A stretch of DNA of 64,000 bases, from assembly GCF_002929305.1 (NCBI RefSeq), contig NZ_PJIO01000007.1, forward strand, positions 1 to 64,000, read 5' to 3'. Below the pieces are notes generated by a model, which worked only from the letters and a program-made list of their open reading frames with translations, did not search any database and was not told where the DNA came from. This document shows, one piece after another, positions 9,473 through 17,399 of the stretch (position 1 is its first letter; every line of letters starts with the position of its first letter). The position numbers were made by a program, and so were the translations under genes. Source of the DNA: Arthrobacter sp. GMC3. Its GTDB lineage: Bacteria > Actinomycetota > Actinomycetes > Actinomycetales > Micrococcaceae.

Positions 9473-11377
9473 ATGAGTGTTCCGCGCGTCCTGAATGGAC
9501 GGTATGAGGTAGGTGGATTGTTGGGCCGTGGCGGCATGGCCGACGTCTACCAGGCGACTGACACGCTCTTGGGCCGCATAGTCGCCATCAAGGTTCTGCG
9601 CGGCGATGTGGCCCGTGATTCCCAGCTGCAAGCCCGTTTCAAACGCGAAGCCCAGGCCGTGGCCGGGTTGAACCATCCCTCGATCGTTGCCGTGTACGAC
9701 ACCGGTGAGCACGCAACGGGGGACCCTCTGCGCGACGGCACCACTTTGCCGTACATCGTGATGGAACTTGTGCAGGGCAAGACGCTGCGTGATCTCATCC
9801 GGGCCAATGCCATCAGCATTGACCAGGCGATCGATTTCACCTTGGGTGTCTTGTCCGCGCTTGAATACAGTCACCGCTCGGGCATTGTTCACCGTGATAT
9901 CAAGCCCGCCAACGTCATGGTCACAGAAGACTCAGACGGCCATTTGGGTGCCGTGAAGGTCATGGACTTTGGCATTGCCCGCACCATTTCAGATTCCGCG
10001 GCAACCATGACCCAGACGCAAACGGTGATGGGCACCGCCCAGTATCTATCTCCGGAGCAGGCGCGCGGGGAGACCGTTGACGCCCGCAGTGACCTGTATT
10101 CGGCTGCCTGCTTGTTCTATGAAATGTTGGCTGGCCGGCCGCCCTTTACGGGGGATTCTCCCGTTTCGGTGGCTTACCAGCACGTGCGCGAGGTGCCTCC
10201 TGCCCCCAGTACGTTCAATCCGAAGATTTCACCCGCTTTGGACAGCGTCTTGCTGCGTGCCTTGCAGAAGACCCGTCAGGACCGGTTCCAGGACGCGGCG
10301 TCCTTCCGGCGTGCCTTGCGTGCGGCCCGGACTGGTGTGACTCTGGCTCCCACACCGGTTTCGGTGCCGACAGACGTTTTCGCGACGGTACCCGCCGCGG
10401 CACTGGCCGCTCCGGCTGTCCAGGTTCCTCCTGAGGATTCGCACGACGACGGCCCATCCACCCGTGCCATGGCGAAAGTTCTTGCTGGGGGAGCGCTGAC
10501 TACCGACCACGACGATACAACCGGTCCGGAAGTTCCCAACGAATCCGAGCTTAAAGCCAAGCGCCGTCGACGGGCGTGGATCACTACCCTGTTTGTCTTT
10601 TTGGCGATCATCCTCGCTGGTGGTGGGGTCATCGCCTACAACTTGGCCAATGCCAAGCCGGCCGCTCCAATTCAGCTTGGTGTGCCGTCGTTGGCTGGAT
10701 TGAGTGAGGCCGATGCCGTGGCGAGACTTTCTGCCTTGGGCCTTGAATCCCGCGTCAGCACAGAATTCTCAAACACAGTAGCCTCGGGCGATGTCATCCG
10801 CACAGACCCGTCCGCGTCGGTCCTTGTCAACGAACATTCCACCGTTGCGGTGATTGTCTCCAAAGGTTCCTCGGAAGTGAGGATTCCGCCGGATCTTTCA
10901 GGCCGTACCGAAGCGGAGGTCAGGTCCATGTTGGGCGCATTGAACTTGAAATTCAAACCGAATGTACGCGTTGACGATCCGGTGATTCAGGCCGGTCTTG
11001 TTGTCAGCACTGACCCTCTGCCGGGCAAGACTGTGGCTGTGGGGACCGAGGTCACCTTGAAGATCTCGACAGGGCAAGTCCTGATGCCCTCACTGTTTGA
11101 CCTCACTAAGGATCCCGCACAGGTTAGGCAGGCGGTGGGTGATGCCCTCAAACAGCTCTCTTTGCAGGTTGTCTTTGTGGAGGCCGAGAACTCGGCCGTG
11201 ACTCCCGGTCTGGTGACGGGGCAGTCCGAGCCCGCCGGGTCTTCAGTGGACCAGAGAAGCACCATCACGGTGACGTTGGCAAAGGCTCCTGAACCCGCGC
11301 CAACCACTGAGCCAACGTCCACGGCCACTCCCAAAGCACAGCCAAGCAAAACCTCTACGGCTGCTCCAAAGAACTGA
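9473..11377 (+). CDS. pknB: PknB, PASTA-domain Ser/Thr protein kinase
   Basis: 634 residues. The kinase domain (about 8-275) has Lys40, HRDIKP (Asp142), DFG (165-167) and a threonine-rich activation loop (about 178-187) typical of autophosphorylated PknB. A basic stretch and one membrane helix (about 369-389) precede about three extracellular PASTA repeats (about 402-605), which sense muropeptides or lipid II in homologues, and a Thr/Pro-rich tail. The ATG at 9473 follows GAAAGGA. It is the last gene of the operon and ends just before a strong terminator. Confidence 0.95.
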   Translation: MSVPRVLNGRYEVGGLLGRGGMADVYQATDTLLGRIVAIKVLRGDVARDSQLQARFKREAQAVAGLNHPSIVAVYDTGEHATGDPLRDGTTLPYIVMELVQGKTLRDLIRANAISIDQAIDFTLGVLSALEYSHRSGIVHRDIKPANVMVTEDSDGHLGAVKVMDFGIARTISDSAATMTQTQTVMGTAQYLSPEQARGETVDARSDLYSAACLFYEMLAGRPPFTGDSPVSVAYQHVREVPPAPSTFNPKISPALDSVLLRALQKTRQDRFQDAASFRRALRAARTGVTLAPTPVSVPTDVFATVPAAALAAPAVQVPPEDSHDDGPSTRAMAKVLAGGALTTDHDDTTGPEVPNESELKAKRRRRAWITTLFVFLAIILAGGGVIAYNLANAKPAAPIQLGVPSLAGLSEADAVARLSALGLESRVSTEFSNTVASGDVIRTDPSASVLVNEHSTVAVIVSKGSSEVRIPPDLSGRTEAEVRSMLGALNLKFKPNVRVDDPVIQAGLVVSTDPLPGKTVAVGTEVTLKISTGQVLMPSLFDLTKDPAQVRQAVGDALKQLSLQVVFVEAENSAVTPGLVTGQSEPAGSSVDQRSTITVTLAKAPEPAPTTEPTSTATPKAQPSKTSTAAPKN

Positions 11378-11385
11378 GTAGGAAC

Positions 11386-11419
11386 AAAAAAGAACCGCCC
11401 CTAGGGGCGGTTCTTTTTT
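11386..11419. terminator. Bidirectional terminator between pknB and the amidotransferase gene
   Basis: A perfect 34-base palindrome: six A, the arm GAACCGCCCC, its complement GGGGCGGTTC and six T. The loop is TA at the centre. It can terminate both rightward pknB and leftward trpG/pabA transcription. Confidence 0.92.
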
Positions 11420-11432
11420 CCGGTTCTAGGAA

Positions 11433-12071
11433 TCAGCTGTTGATGAGTGGACTGAGCATTGCGCCTTGAGCCGACGCACCAGCCAACCCCACGGACTCTA
11501 GCCAATTGCCCACCATCTGGTAGCCGCCCTGGGTTAGTACCGATTCCGGGTGAAACTGGACCCCGGACAAGGGCGCCGTTTTGTGCGCCAAACCCATGAT
11601 GACGCCGTCGGCCGTTTCTGCTGTGATTTCCAAAATTTCCGGAATGGTTTCCCGCACCGCTGCCAGGGAGTGGTATCGCGTAGCGGTAACTGGGCTGGCC
11701 AGACCGGCGAACACACTGGTTCCGTGGTGGAAGACCTCGCTGGTTTTGCCGTGCATCAGCTGTTCGGCGTGGGTCACCACGCCACCGTAGGCTTCGGCAA
11801 GGGCCTGGTGCCCAAGGCAGACACCAAACATTGCTTTGGCGTTCTCACCGCACCATTTGATCAGCTCAATGCAGACACCGGCTTCAGTCGGGGTCCCGGG
11901 ACCTGGGGATACTAGAACCCCGTCCCGTGCGGCGGCGAGCTCTACAGCTTCAGCCAAGGTGACGTCGTCGTTCCTGACCACCGTGGTTTCTGCGCCTAGT
12001 TGCTGCAGATAGCCCACCAAGGTGTAGACAAAACTGTCATAGTTGTCGATAACCAAAATACGTGCGGTCAT
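11433..12071 (-). CDS. pabA: Class I glutamine amidotransferase (TrpG/PabA type)
   Basis: 212 residues. It releases ammonia from glutamine for the partner synthase making anthranilate (tryptophan) or aminodeoxychorismate (folate). The catalytic triad is visible: Cys in GVCLGHQA and His/Glu in FHPESV. The N-terminal DNYDSFVY and the PGPGTP motif are typical of the TrpG/PabA family. No synthase large subunit is nearby, and a lone copy in this neighbourhood is usual in actinobacteria, so the sequence does not decide between PabA and TrpG. It overlaps the small upstream gene by four bases. Confidence 0.9.
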   Translation of the reverse strand: MTARILVIDNYDSFVYTLVGYLQQLGAETTVVRNDDVTLAEAVELAAARDGVLVSPGPGTPTEAGVCIELIKWCGENAKAMFGVCLGHQALAEAYGGVVTHAEQLMHGKTSEVFHHGTSVFAGLASPVTATRYHSLAAVRETIPEILEITAETADGVIMGLAHKTAPLSGVQFHPESVLTQGGYQMVGNWLESVGLAGASAQGAMLSPLINS

Positions 12072-12238
12072 GGTTGGGAACTACCACCAATCGTGGAATC
12101 AGTGAGCGGATTGAACTGGGAGAGCCAGGGGAACACGAATTGCATGAGGAGCAGAACCGCCGCGGCGAGGAAAAGTAAGCTCGTGATAATGCGGAACCAT
12201 AGTGGGCCCGGCAGGTGGCGGAAAATCCATCCGTACAT
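12068..12238 (-). CDS. Small membrane protein between sortase and amidotransferase genes
   Basis: A 56-residue frame beginning MYGWIFRHLPGPLWFR, then one membrane helix (about residues 18-40) and a short polar tail. Its stop overlaps the amidotransferase start as ATGA and its ATG is two bases after the sortase stop, so the three genes look translationally coupled. A short protein with an LPGPxW-type N-terminus occurs at this place in many actinobacteria (known from family synteny). Its function is unknown. Confidence 0.75.
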   Translation of the reverse strand: MYGWIFRHLPGPLWFRIITSLLFLAAAVLLLMQFVFPWLSQFNPLTDSTIGGSSQP

Positions 12239-12240
12239 GG

Positions 12241-13089
12241 TCAGCCTTTCGCGTTTGCGGCAACTTGGGCGGCAATGGCCGCTGGGGGACCGGCACTGGC
12301 AGGTTGCCAGGACTCCATCACCGAGTAGGCGATGATGCGTTCCTCGGCCCCAAACCTTGGGTTGCAGCTGGTCATGGTCATGAACCGGTCCACGGGTGTG
12401 GCATCTTTCTGGGTTGGCACCGGCAAGAGGACGTTGCCCTGGCTGGGCAGAACGATCTCATTGTTGCGGAAAACGTACGTGTAGTAGCCGTCCTTGGTTT
12501 GGACATAGATTTTGTCGCCCGGAACCAAGGTGTGAATGGCATCCAGGACGGCCCCGTGGGTTTGCCTGTGGCCAGCCACCGCAAAGTTGCCCACGGCCCC
12601 TGGCATGGAGGTGGTGCCGTAACGGCCAAGGCCAAGGGTATCCAGCTGCGCTTGCGTGGTGCCCTCAACGAGGGGGCGGCTATAGCTTGGCCCAAAGCGG
12701 GGAATGTACACAACGCCGAAAACCGTTCCGTCAACGGTTGGCGCGTCCATGACTACCGGGGGGCCGAAATCGGTCGGAGTGTCCGGGGATTGGGGCGTCA
12801 GCGGGCCTTGGAATTCCTGTGCAAATTGTGAGACTGCGTGCTGCTGGGCGTTGTTCGCGTCAATGTTGGTCCACCATAGTTCCCAGACAACAAACAGCAG
12901 CAAAATAACGCCACAGGTAATAAGCAATTCGCCAATAACCTGTATTAGTGTGCGCCAAAAACCCTGTTTGGGGCGTTGGGCCTTTTCACGACGCCGGTTT
13001 CCGGCCTTTCGCGTCCGGATGGCGCTGTTGCCGGAGATGAGAGTGTCCACACCCACTACGGAATCATTGTGCTCGTGCGATCGAACCAC
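12241..13089 (-). CDS. Class E sortase
   Basis: 282 residues from a GTG start. A cytoplasmic N-terminus, one membrane helix (about residues 47-70) and an extracellular sortase domain follow. The catalytic His is in VAGHRQTHG, the Cys in MTMTSCNPRF (the TLxTC motif of the family) and the Arg follows it. Class E sortases attach surface proteins carrying LAxTG-type signals to peptidoglycan. No substrate is recognisable in the window. It is divergent from crgA, with about 195 bases between them for both promoters. Confidence 0.9.
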   Translation of the reverse strand: MVRSHEHNDSVVGVDTLISGNSAIRTRKAGNRRREKAQRPKQGFWRTLIQVIGELLITCGVILLLFVVWELWWTNIDANNAQQHAVSQFAQEFQGPLTPQSPDTPTDFGPPVVMDAPTVDGTVFGVVYIPRFGPSYSRPLVEGTTQAQLDTLGLGRYGTTSMPGAVGNFAVAGHRQTHGAVLDAIHTLVPGDKIYVQTKDGYYTYVFRNNEIVLPSQGNVLLPVPTQKDATPVDRFMTMTSCNPRFGAEERIIAYSVMESWQPASAGPPAAIAAQVAANAKG

Positions 13090-13284
13090 GCGAGGGATTC
13101 TCCTTCAATGCTCGGGTGAGGTCATGCAATCCGCGGCTGCACTATTTACAGCTAGAATTGCTCACAACAATACCGGCAGTTCAGCACCTAGGAACAATTT
13201 AGCCAGCAAGACTTACGGTAATGAACCACCGTCACCTGCAACGTTTGAAACCGTTGTCCCGTTCGAGAAGCCAAGGAGCTCTAC

Positions 13285-13539
13285 GTGCCCGAGTCAAAAT
13301 CGCGCCGCCGTCCCACCAAGGGTCCGGCCGTGACACCCTCTTCGAAGGCACAGAAGCCTAATGCCCCGTGGTTCCTGCCCGTCATGGTGACTTTGATGCT
13401 GGTGGGCCTGTTTTGGATCATCACGTACTACATTTCAGATGGCCGTTTCCCTATTCCTGACATCAACAACTGGAACATTGGCATTGGCTTCGGTATTGCC
13501 TTGGCTGGTTTCATGATGACCACACGGTGGCGCAGCTAA
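13285..13539 (+). CDS. crgA: CrgA, septation protein
   Basis: 84 residues: a basic N-terminus and two membrane helices (about 31-50 and 64-80) joined by a short loop containing PIPDINNWN. This is the compact actinobacterial CrgA, which interacts with FtsZ and septal penicillin-binding proteins and coordinates septum formation. The start is a GTG preceded by AAGGAG. Its place close to the pkn operon is the usual one. It ends seven bases from the convergent tandem-repeat gene. Confidence 0.95.
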   Translation: MPESKSRRRPTKGPAVTPSSKAQKPNAPWFLPVMVTLMLVGLFWIITYYISDGRFPIPDINNWNIGIGFGIALAGFMMTTRWRS

Positions 13540-13546
13540 GGGTTCG

Positions 13547-13894
13547 TTACCCTTTTTTCTCTGGCTCCACCTTCTCTGCATCTCCGTAGTCCCCGGTGAT
13601 GTAGTCGCCTTTCGGGTCCGTGCTGGCATGCCCAGGGACCTCACCTGCGGAACCATAGTCAGCCTCAACCATGCGCCCTGCGGCACTATCTGACTTCGCA
13701 TCCTCAGTTCCGGCGTCTCCGTAGTCGCCTTCAACGTAGCTGCCCTCGTCGGTGCCTGTTAGGTGGCCATGTTCGACGCCGGCCTTTCCGTAGGCGCCTT
13801 CAACATAACGCCCGTGATCCTCGGCTGGTTCGGTGCCACCACTGGTGTTGCCTTCTTGGTCGGCGGGTTGGTCACTTGCATGTTGTCCGGACAT
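13547..13894 (-). CDS. Acidic protein with four 22-23-residue tandem repeats
   Basis: 115 residues, hydrophilic and acidic, with no membrane helix, signal peptide or cysteine. Four repeats begin at residues 28, 51, 73 and 96, each starting with a G-x-[YM]-[VI]-x-[GA]-x-YG-x-A core (GRYVEGAYGKAG, GSYVEGDYGDAG, GRMVEADYGSAG, GDYITGDYGDAE). The spacing of 23, 22 and 23 residues suggests a regular solenoid-like or linker fold, or intrinsic disorder. It converges on crgA with no obvious terminator between. I do not recognise a family and assign no function. Confidence 0.75.
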   Translation of the reverse strand: MSGQHASDQPADQEGNTSGGTEPAEDHGRYVEGAYGKAGVEHGHLTGTDEGSYVEGDYGDAGTEDAKSDSAAGRMVEADYGSAGEVPGHASTDPKGDYITGDYGDAEKVEPEKKG

Positions 13895-14042
13895 CGCTGA
13901 GCCCTACTTTCCAAGGTGTGATTCCAGCTGCCAGCGTGGCGGCTGATTTGTCTGACGCGTGTCTTTCAGTCTAGCCCGGCTTGTCTGGCTAAGAACAGGG
14001 CACACTTCGTCTTTCACGCGGCTCACTCAACTTGCGAGGCAC

Positions 14043-14068
14043 TTCTCAGTTTCGCGCCACTTTCGTAC
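14043..14068. repeat. 26-base imperfect direct repeat, copy 1
   Basis: This shares 23 of 26 positions with 15688-15713. It covers the last codons and stop of the GrpB-like gene on the minus strand. The second copy coincides with the proposed left end of the transposon. The two copies enclose the GNAT gene. Confidence 0.6.
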
Positions 14069-14618
14069 CCTGACGCCATTGCCGGGCGCGGGCGAGGATC
14101 TCTGTGATGACTTCCGTTTTGGCGTCCGCATAGTAGTTCATGTCAGTCCACCGTTGTTGGGCAAGACTCTTTTTCGTCGTGGCATAGAGCGCGCGATCCT
14201 CCTGGTCCAAGCGAAGCCAGTCGCGAAGGTCCAGATAGTTTGCAATGGCAGGATCACCGTCAGAAAAGACGTGTAAGTGAACGTCCTTGGCCGGAGTCCT
14301 CAACATGCGATGGCCGCTTTCCCGGACGCGAAGCACCAACCCGGCCTTTTCAAGCATGCCCAGGTAGGTATATTCACCTTCAATGTCCTTGACCGTCAGG
14401 AGGATGTCGATAATGGGTTTCGCTGCCAAGCCCGGGACCGCGGTAGAGCCAATGTGCTCGAGCAGGACCACTCCGTTGCCAACTGCTTCGACGATCACCT
14501 CAGCCAGGGCTTCATAGCGCGAGGGCCAGTCGTCGTCGTAGTCCACAATGACGATGGCTCGTTCCTCGCGACCGCCGATCAAAACGGCGTCAAGGAGTTC
14601 ATCTGATTCAGCGCTCAT
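14046..14618 (-). CDS. GrpB/UPF0157 family nucleotidyltransferase-like protein
   Basis: 190 residues matching the GrpB (UPF0157) family: IVDYDDDWPSRYEAL, EHIGSTAVPGLAAKPIIDI and DVHLHVF segments. The GSTAVPGLxAKPIIDI block resembles the nucleotidyltransferase-fold active site, but the biochemical role of these proteins is unknown; some are fused to dephospho-CoA kinase. The ATG has AAAGGA upstream. Its last seven codons and stop are echoed at 15688-15713. GrpB genes are often horizontally mobile. It may share a transcript with the GNAT gene. Confidence 0.85.
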   Translation of the reverse strand: MSAESDELLDAVLIGGREERAIVIVDYDDDWPSRYEALAEVIVEAVGNGVVLLEHIGSTAVPGLAAKPIIDILLTVKDIEGEYTYLGMLEKAGLVLRVRESGHRMLRTPAKDVHLHVFSDGDPAIANYLDLRDWLRLDQEDRALYATTKKSLAQQRWTDMNYYADAKTEVITEILARARQWRQGTKVARN

Positions 14619-14766
14619 GGGACCATCCTTTCATTGCCTAGGATTCTGCGGTGCTATCCGGAAGCCATTTCACGCCCGGAATCACCTTGGCGTTCGGCCC
14701 CCGCCAGCGGTAGGTCCGGACGTCCGGATAGATTTTCACATTGACTTCGCAGAATCCCGCTCCCTC

Positions 14767-15465
14767 CTAGAAGTGGTGTGTGTCTTGCCTGAGGGATCGT
14801 GGGCGGGGGGCACACTCCGGCTGTTGCAGTCCGAAAAGGGGAAGACTTGCGTCTAATCCATTGACCACCGTCTCAGGACGATTGATTCGCGCCCACTCTG
14901 TCCTGTCAAGGCGGAGACGGTCCGAAATGACGACGCTGCCGGCGAGGACATCACGTGAAATGCCATCATGACGATAGCCGAGCTTGCGAGAGACCCCTTG
15001 TGACCCCGGGTTGTCTTGGAACACCTCGGTGAGTGCACTGACGCCTCCCAACCCCTCAAACGCAAGGGACAGCACCGCGGCCCGGGCCTCCGTGCCCAGG
15101 CCCCGCCGATGATGTCCGCGCCCCAGCCACGATTCGGTCTTTACTTCACGTAAAACGGAAAAGTTGAGGGCCTTCAGTGTGACCATGCCGATGGGGTGGT
15201 CTCCCAGGAATACACCCAGCTCCAGAGCCCAGTTCTCAACAGTCCAGGATCCACGACGGCTCCAATGCTGCTGCATAACGTAGCGGGCCCGTTCCTCTGG
15301 TGGAAGAGAAGTCCACGGCGTCAAGAAAGGTTGTTCCCCGGGCTCATGTACGCCGTCAGCCGCAACTGCGGCCACCTCCAATAATTCATTATCACAGGGA
15401 ACACGGAGTTCCAGTCGCTCTGTGGCAAGGCTCAAGTTCGCGAGAGGCCAATAGTCTTCAAACAT
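14767..15465 (-). CDS. GNAT family N-acetyltransferase
   Basis: 232 residues from the ATG that begins MFEDYWPLANLSLATERLELR, the usual opening of this RimJ/RimL-like group; an in-frame ATG at 15528 would add 21 atypical residues. The acetyl-CoA-binding strand and helix are visible (VKTESWLGRGHHRRGLGTEA), followed by NPGSQGVSRKLGYRHDG. The last 20 or so residues after LPLFGL are rich in Pro and Arg and look like read-through past the usual family end. The substrate is unknown. It lies between the two 26-base repeats. Confidence 0.85.
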   Translation of the reverse strand: MFEDYWPLANLSLATERLELRVPCDNELLEVAAVAADGVHEPGEQPFLTPWTSLPPEERARYVMQQHWSRRGSWTVENWALELGVFLGDHPIGMVTLKALNFSVLREVKTESWLGRGHHRRGLGTEARAAVLSLAFEGLGGVSALTEVFQDNPGSQGVSRKLGYRHDGISRDVLAGSVVISDRLRLDRTEWARINRPETVVNGLDASLPLFGLQQPECAPRPRSLRQDTHHF

Positions 15466-15687
15466 CCGGTCAGTATGGCACAGAGGCTCGCCAATTCGTT
15501 GCTGGCCACGTGACTCGCCGGAGCTCATCTCCGCGGAGCGAAAACGACCATCCCCGTGCCCAGAAGTCTCATGAAATCGGAGCAGCCGGTAGCCAGCGTG
15601 AGAACCAAAAGGCTGTAGGATCCCAAGCTGTCTGTCATCAATGAATCGCTCTGATCTGCGACGATACTCGGCCGTTTAATGCTGAAA

Positions 15688-15713
15688 TTCTCAGTTTCGT
15701 GTCACTTTCCTAC
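15688..15713. repeat. 26-base imperfect direct repeat, copy 2, overlapping the proposed transposon left end
   Basis: It matches 14043-14068 at 23 of 26 positions. It contains CGTGTCAC (15698-15705), the inverted form of the GTGACACG boxes at the transposon right end, followed by TTTCC as in the right terminus. Confidence 0.55.
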
Positions 15714-15801
15714 GAACCAACCCAAGATTCGGAAGCGAAGACAATGGGGCTGACCACCTCGGGGGGGTCGGTGCACCTATCACCGCCGGTAGGCTTGGCT
15801 C

Positions 15802-16758
15802 GTGAACATTGACGAGGACTGGCTACGTGAAGAGCGAATCCAAAGACTGCGCGCGCTCGTTCGGTCGGGAGTAAAACACCTAGTCTTCCTCCATGAGGCC
15901 ATACCGTTCTACCTCCGACAAGGACAGGCCGCCGAGGAGCGAGTCGGCGAGTTAGTCGCTGGAACCCAAGGCCAATCATTTCGTTCACGCTTGAGTCCAG
16001 AGTCGCTGCGTGACCATGAGATCGCCATTGGGATGTTCATCGACAATCGACAACACCGAGCCTTTGACAAAATCTACAAGTGGGTTTCTGACGTCAACGA
16101 CGTGGCTCTGCGAACCTTTTTGGATGAGCGCTTCAAGAACTATCAAGTACTCGGCGACCCTCCACAACTACCAACAAACCACGACGAAACCGGCGCAGCT
16201 GAGCGCGGGCTAGCTGAACTCACTGCTGACATCCGATCGCGGGTGCTGGTGATTACAGAGGCGCTCAGTGATCTTGGAGAACATGAAGATGTCGCGCCGG
16301 CCATACGCGACGCGCCAGGCGGCTGGCCCCACCTACGCGGGCTAGTTGCGGACTCGGTCATCGACGGCCACCTACGACAAATGCGTGTTCGCCGGACCCG
16401 CGCTGAGATTTCGAGCGCAATCGGCGCATCCAAGGAAATCGTGGAGGCGACCTTCAAAGCTCTCTCGCTAAAATATAACGTGACACCATCGAAAATCGCC
16501 CCCGATCTAAGCGACTGGTGGAAAGTTCTACGCCCCCTCCTCGCTGACCAAAATATCGACAAAGCACTTGGATCGAAAGACGGAGCGCTCATCAAACTCG
16601 TGAGTAGCCAGGTGTCCCTGGTGCACAATTTGGGCGAACTTCGGAACAAAATCGGGTCTGGCCACGGCAAAGCCGAGCATCCCGCAGGTTTGGGGCCATC
16701 GCATGCGCTTCTCGCGGTAGATACTGCCCACACGTTGACACGTTTCCTCGCTCATTGA
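15802..16758 (+). CDS. Abortive-infection (Abi_C) family protein
   Basis: 318 residues from a GTG start. The C-terminal domain (about 211-317) resembles the abortive infection C-terminal domain: KALSLKYNVTP, then a core with LGELRNKIGSGHG, giving an Arg281-x6-His288 pattern of the HEPN type. The N-terminal half is mostly helical and unfamiliar. Abi_C proteins are phage-defence candidates thought to act by disabling the infected cell, possibly through RNA cleavage (family knowledge and inference). It is the first gene inside the proposed left end of the transposon. No antitoxin is adjacent on the same strand. Confidence 0.75.
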   Translation: MNIDEDWLREERIQRLRALVRSGVKHLVFLHEAIPFYLRQGQAAEERVGELVAGTQGQSFRSRLSPESLRDHEIAIGMFIDNRQHRAFDKIYKWVSDVNDVALRTFLDERFKNYQVLGDPPQLPTNHDETGAAERGLAELTADIRSRVLVITEALSDLGEHEDVAPAIRDAPGGWPHLRGLVADSVIDGHLRQMRVRRTRAEISSAIGASKEIVEATFKALSLKYNVTPSKIAPDLSDWWKVLRPLLADQNIDKALGSKDGALIKLVSSQVSLVHNLGELRNKIGSGHGKAEHPAGLGPSHALLAVDTAHTLTRFLAH

Positions 16759-17005
16759 CCAATAGGGCACCGCCTTTTGCTCAGTTGTGACCTGCATGAG
16801 GGTCAGAAAATCCAGCCACGGCCCCGTAGGGCGCAAATAGTCCCTCTTGACGTTGGTGGAGGAAACACGGATCGCAGCGAGTCGACCCACGAGTAAGTGT
16901 GCAATTTGCACTGGGGGTTCTACGAGGATGGTCATCGCACACACAGCCGCAAGGTATGCAGATCGGGCGTAGATCCAGGTGACTGAGGCAGAAAGCATCA
17001 TTTGC

Positions 17006-17044
17006 TATGATAAAACATATCTAAATGTCGTTTAGACGTGTTTT
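17006..17044 (+). promoter_or_regulatory. hipBA promoter and operator palindrome
   Basis: An extended -10 (TGC then TATGAT, 17006-17011) sits directly beside a palindrome at 17012-17044: AAAACA-TA-TCTAAA, five central bases, TTTAGA-CG-TGTTTT. Both six-base half-site pairs are perfect complements. It lies 14 bases before the hipB ATG, as expected for an operator through which a HipB-type antitoxin represses its own operon. Confidence 0.65.
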
Positions 17045-17057
17045 AAGGGGATTGACG

Positions 17058-17399
17058 ATGGCCAAACGAAATGTTCCTCTGCGCCCTCACGTTCAGGATG
17101 CGCTCACAGTATGGGGGCAACTCATCAGGCAGGGCCGAAGCGATCGAAAATGGACGGCCAAGGAGCTCGCTGCACGCGCGAACGTCTCGGAGCAGACAGT
17201 GCTCTCAGCTGAGGCTGGTAGCCGTGGCGCGGCTGTCGGCACGATGATGGAGCTCTCAGATCTCGTTGGGGTTCCCATATTCGGAGTGGAAGACCGCTCC
17301 GAAATCGCTATTCGACGTCAGCGCGGCGAAGAGATGCTTGCTCTTCTGCCAAGGCGTGTGCGTCGCCCAAAGAGCGGAAGTGTCGATGACGATTTCTGA
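17058..17399 (+). CDS. hipB: HipB-like XRE-family antitoxin and repressor
   Basis: 113 residues from ATG 17058 (AAGGGG ribosome binding site nine bases upstream); a longer frame from 17025 would start inside the operator. A helix-turn-helix of the XRE type spans about residues 30-75 (TAKELAARANVSEQTVLSAE). The C-terminus RRPKSGSVDDDF is basic then acidic. Its stop lies inside hipA, with a 14-base overlap, the common arrangement of HipB-HipA pairs. It should neutralise HipA and repress the operon. Confidence 0.85.
   Translation: MAKRNVPLRPHVQDALTVWGQLIRQGRSDRKWTAKELAARANVSEQTVLSAEAGSRGAAVGTMMELSDLVGVPIFGVEDRSEIAIRRQRGEEMLALLPRRVRRPKSGSVDDDF

Noticed and set aside
16472..16732. GTGACAC and TTGACACG sequences within and at the end of the abi gene as transposon ends
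   Set aside because: Single copies with different flanks inside coding sequence; chance matches to a short motif.
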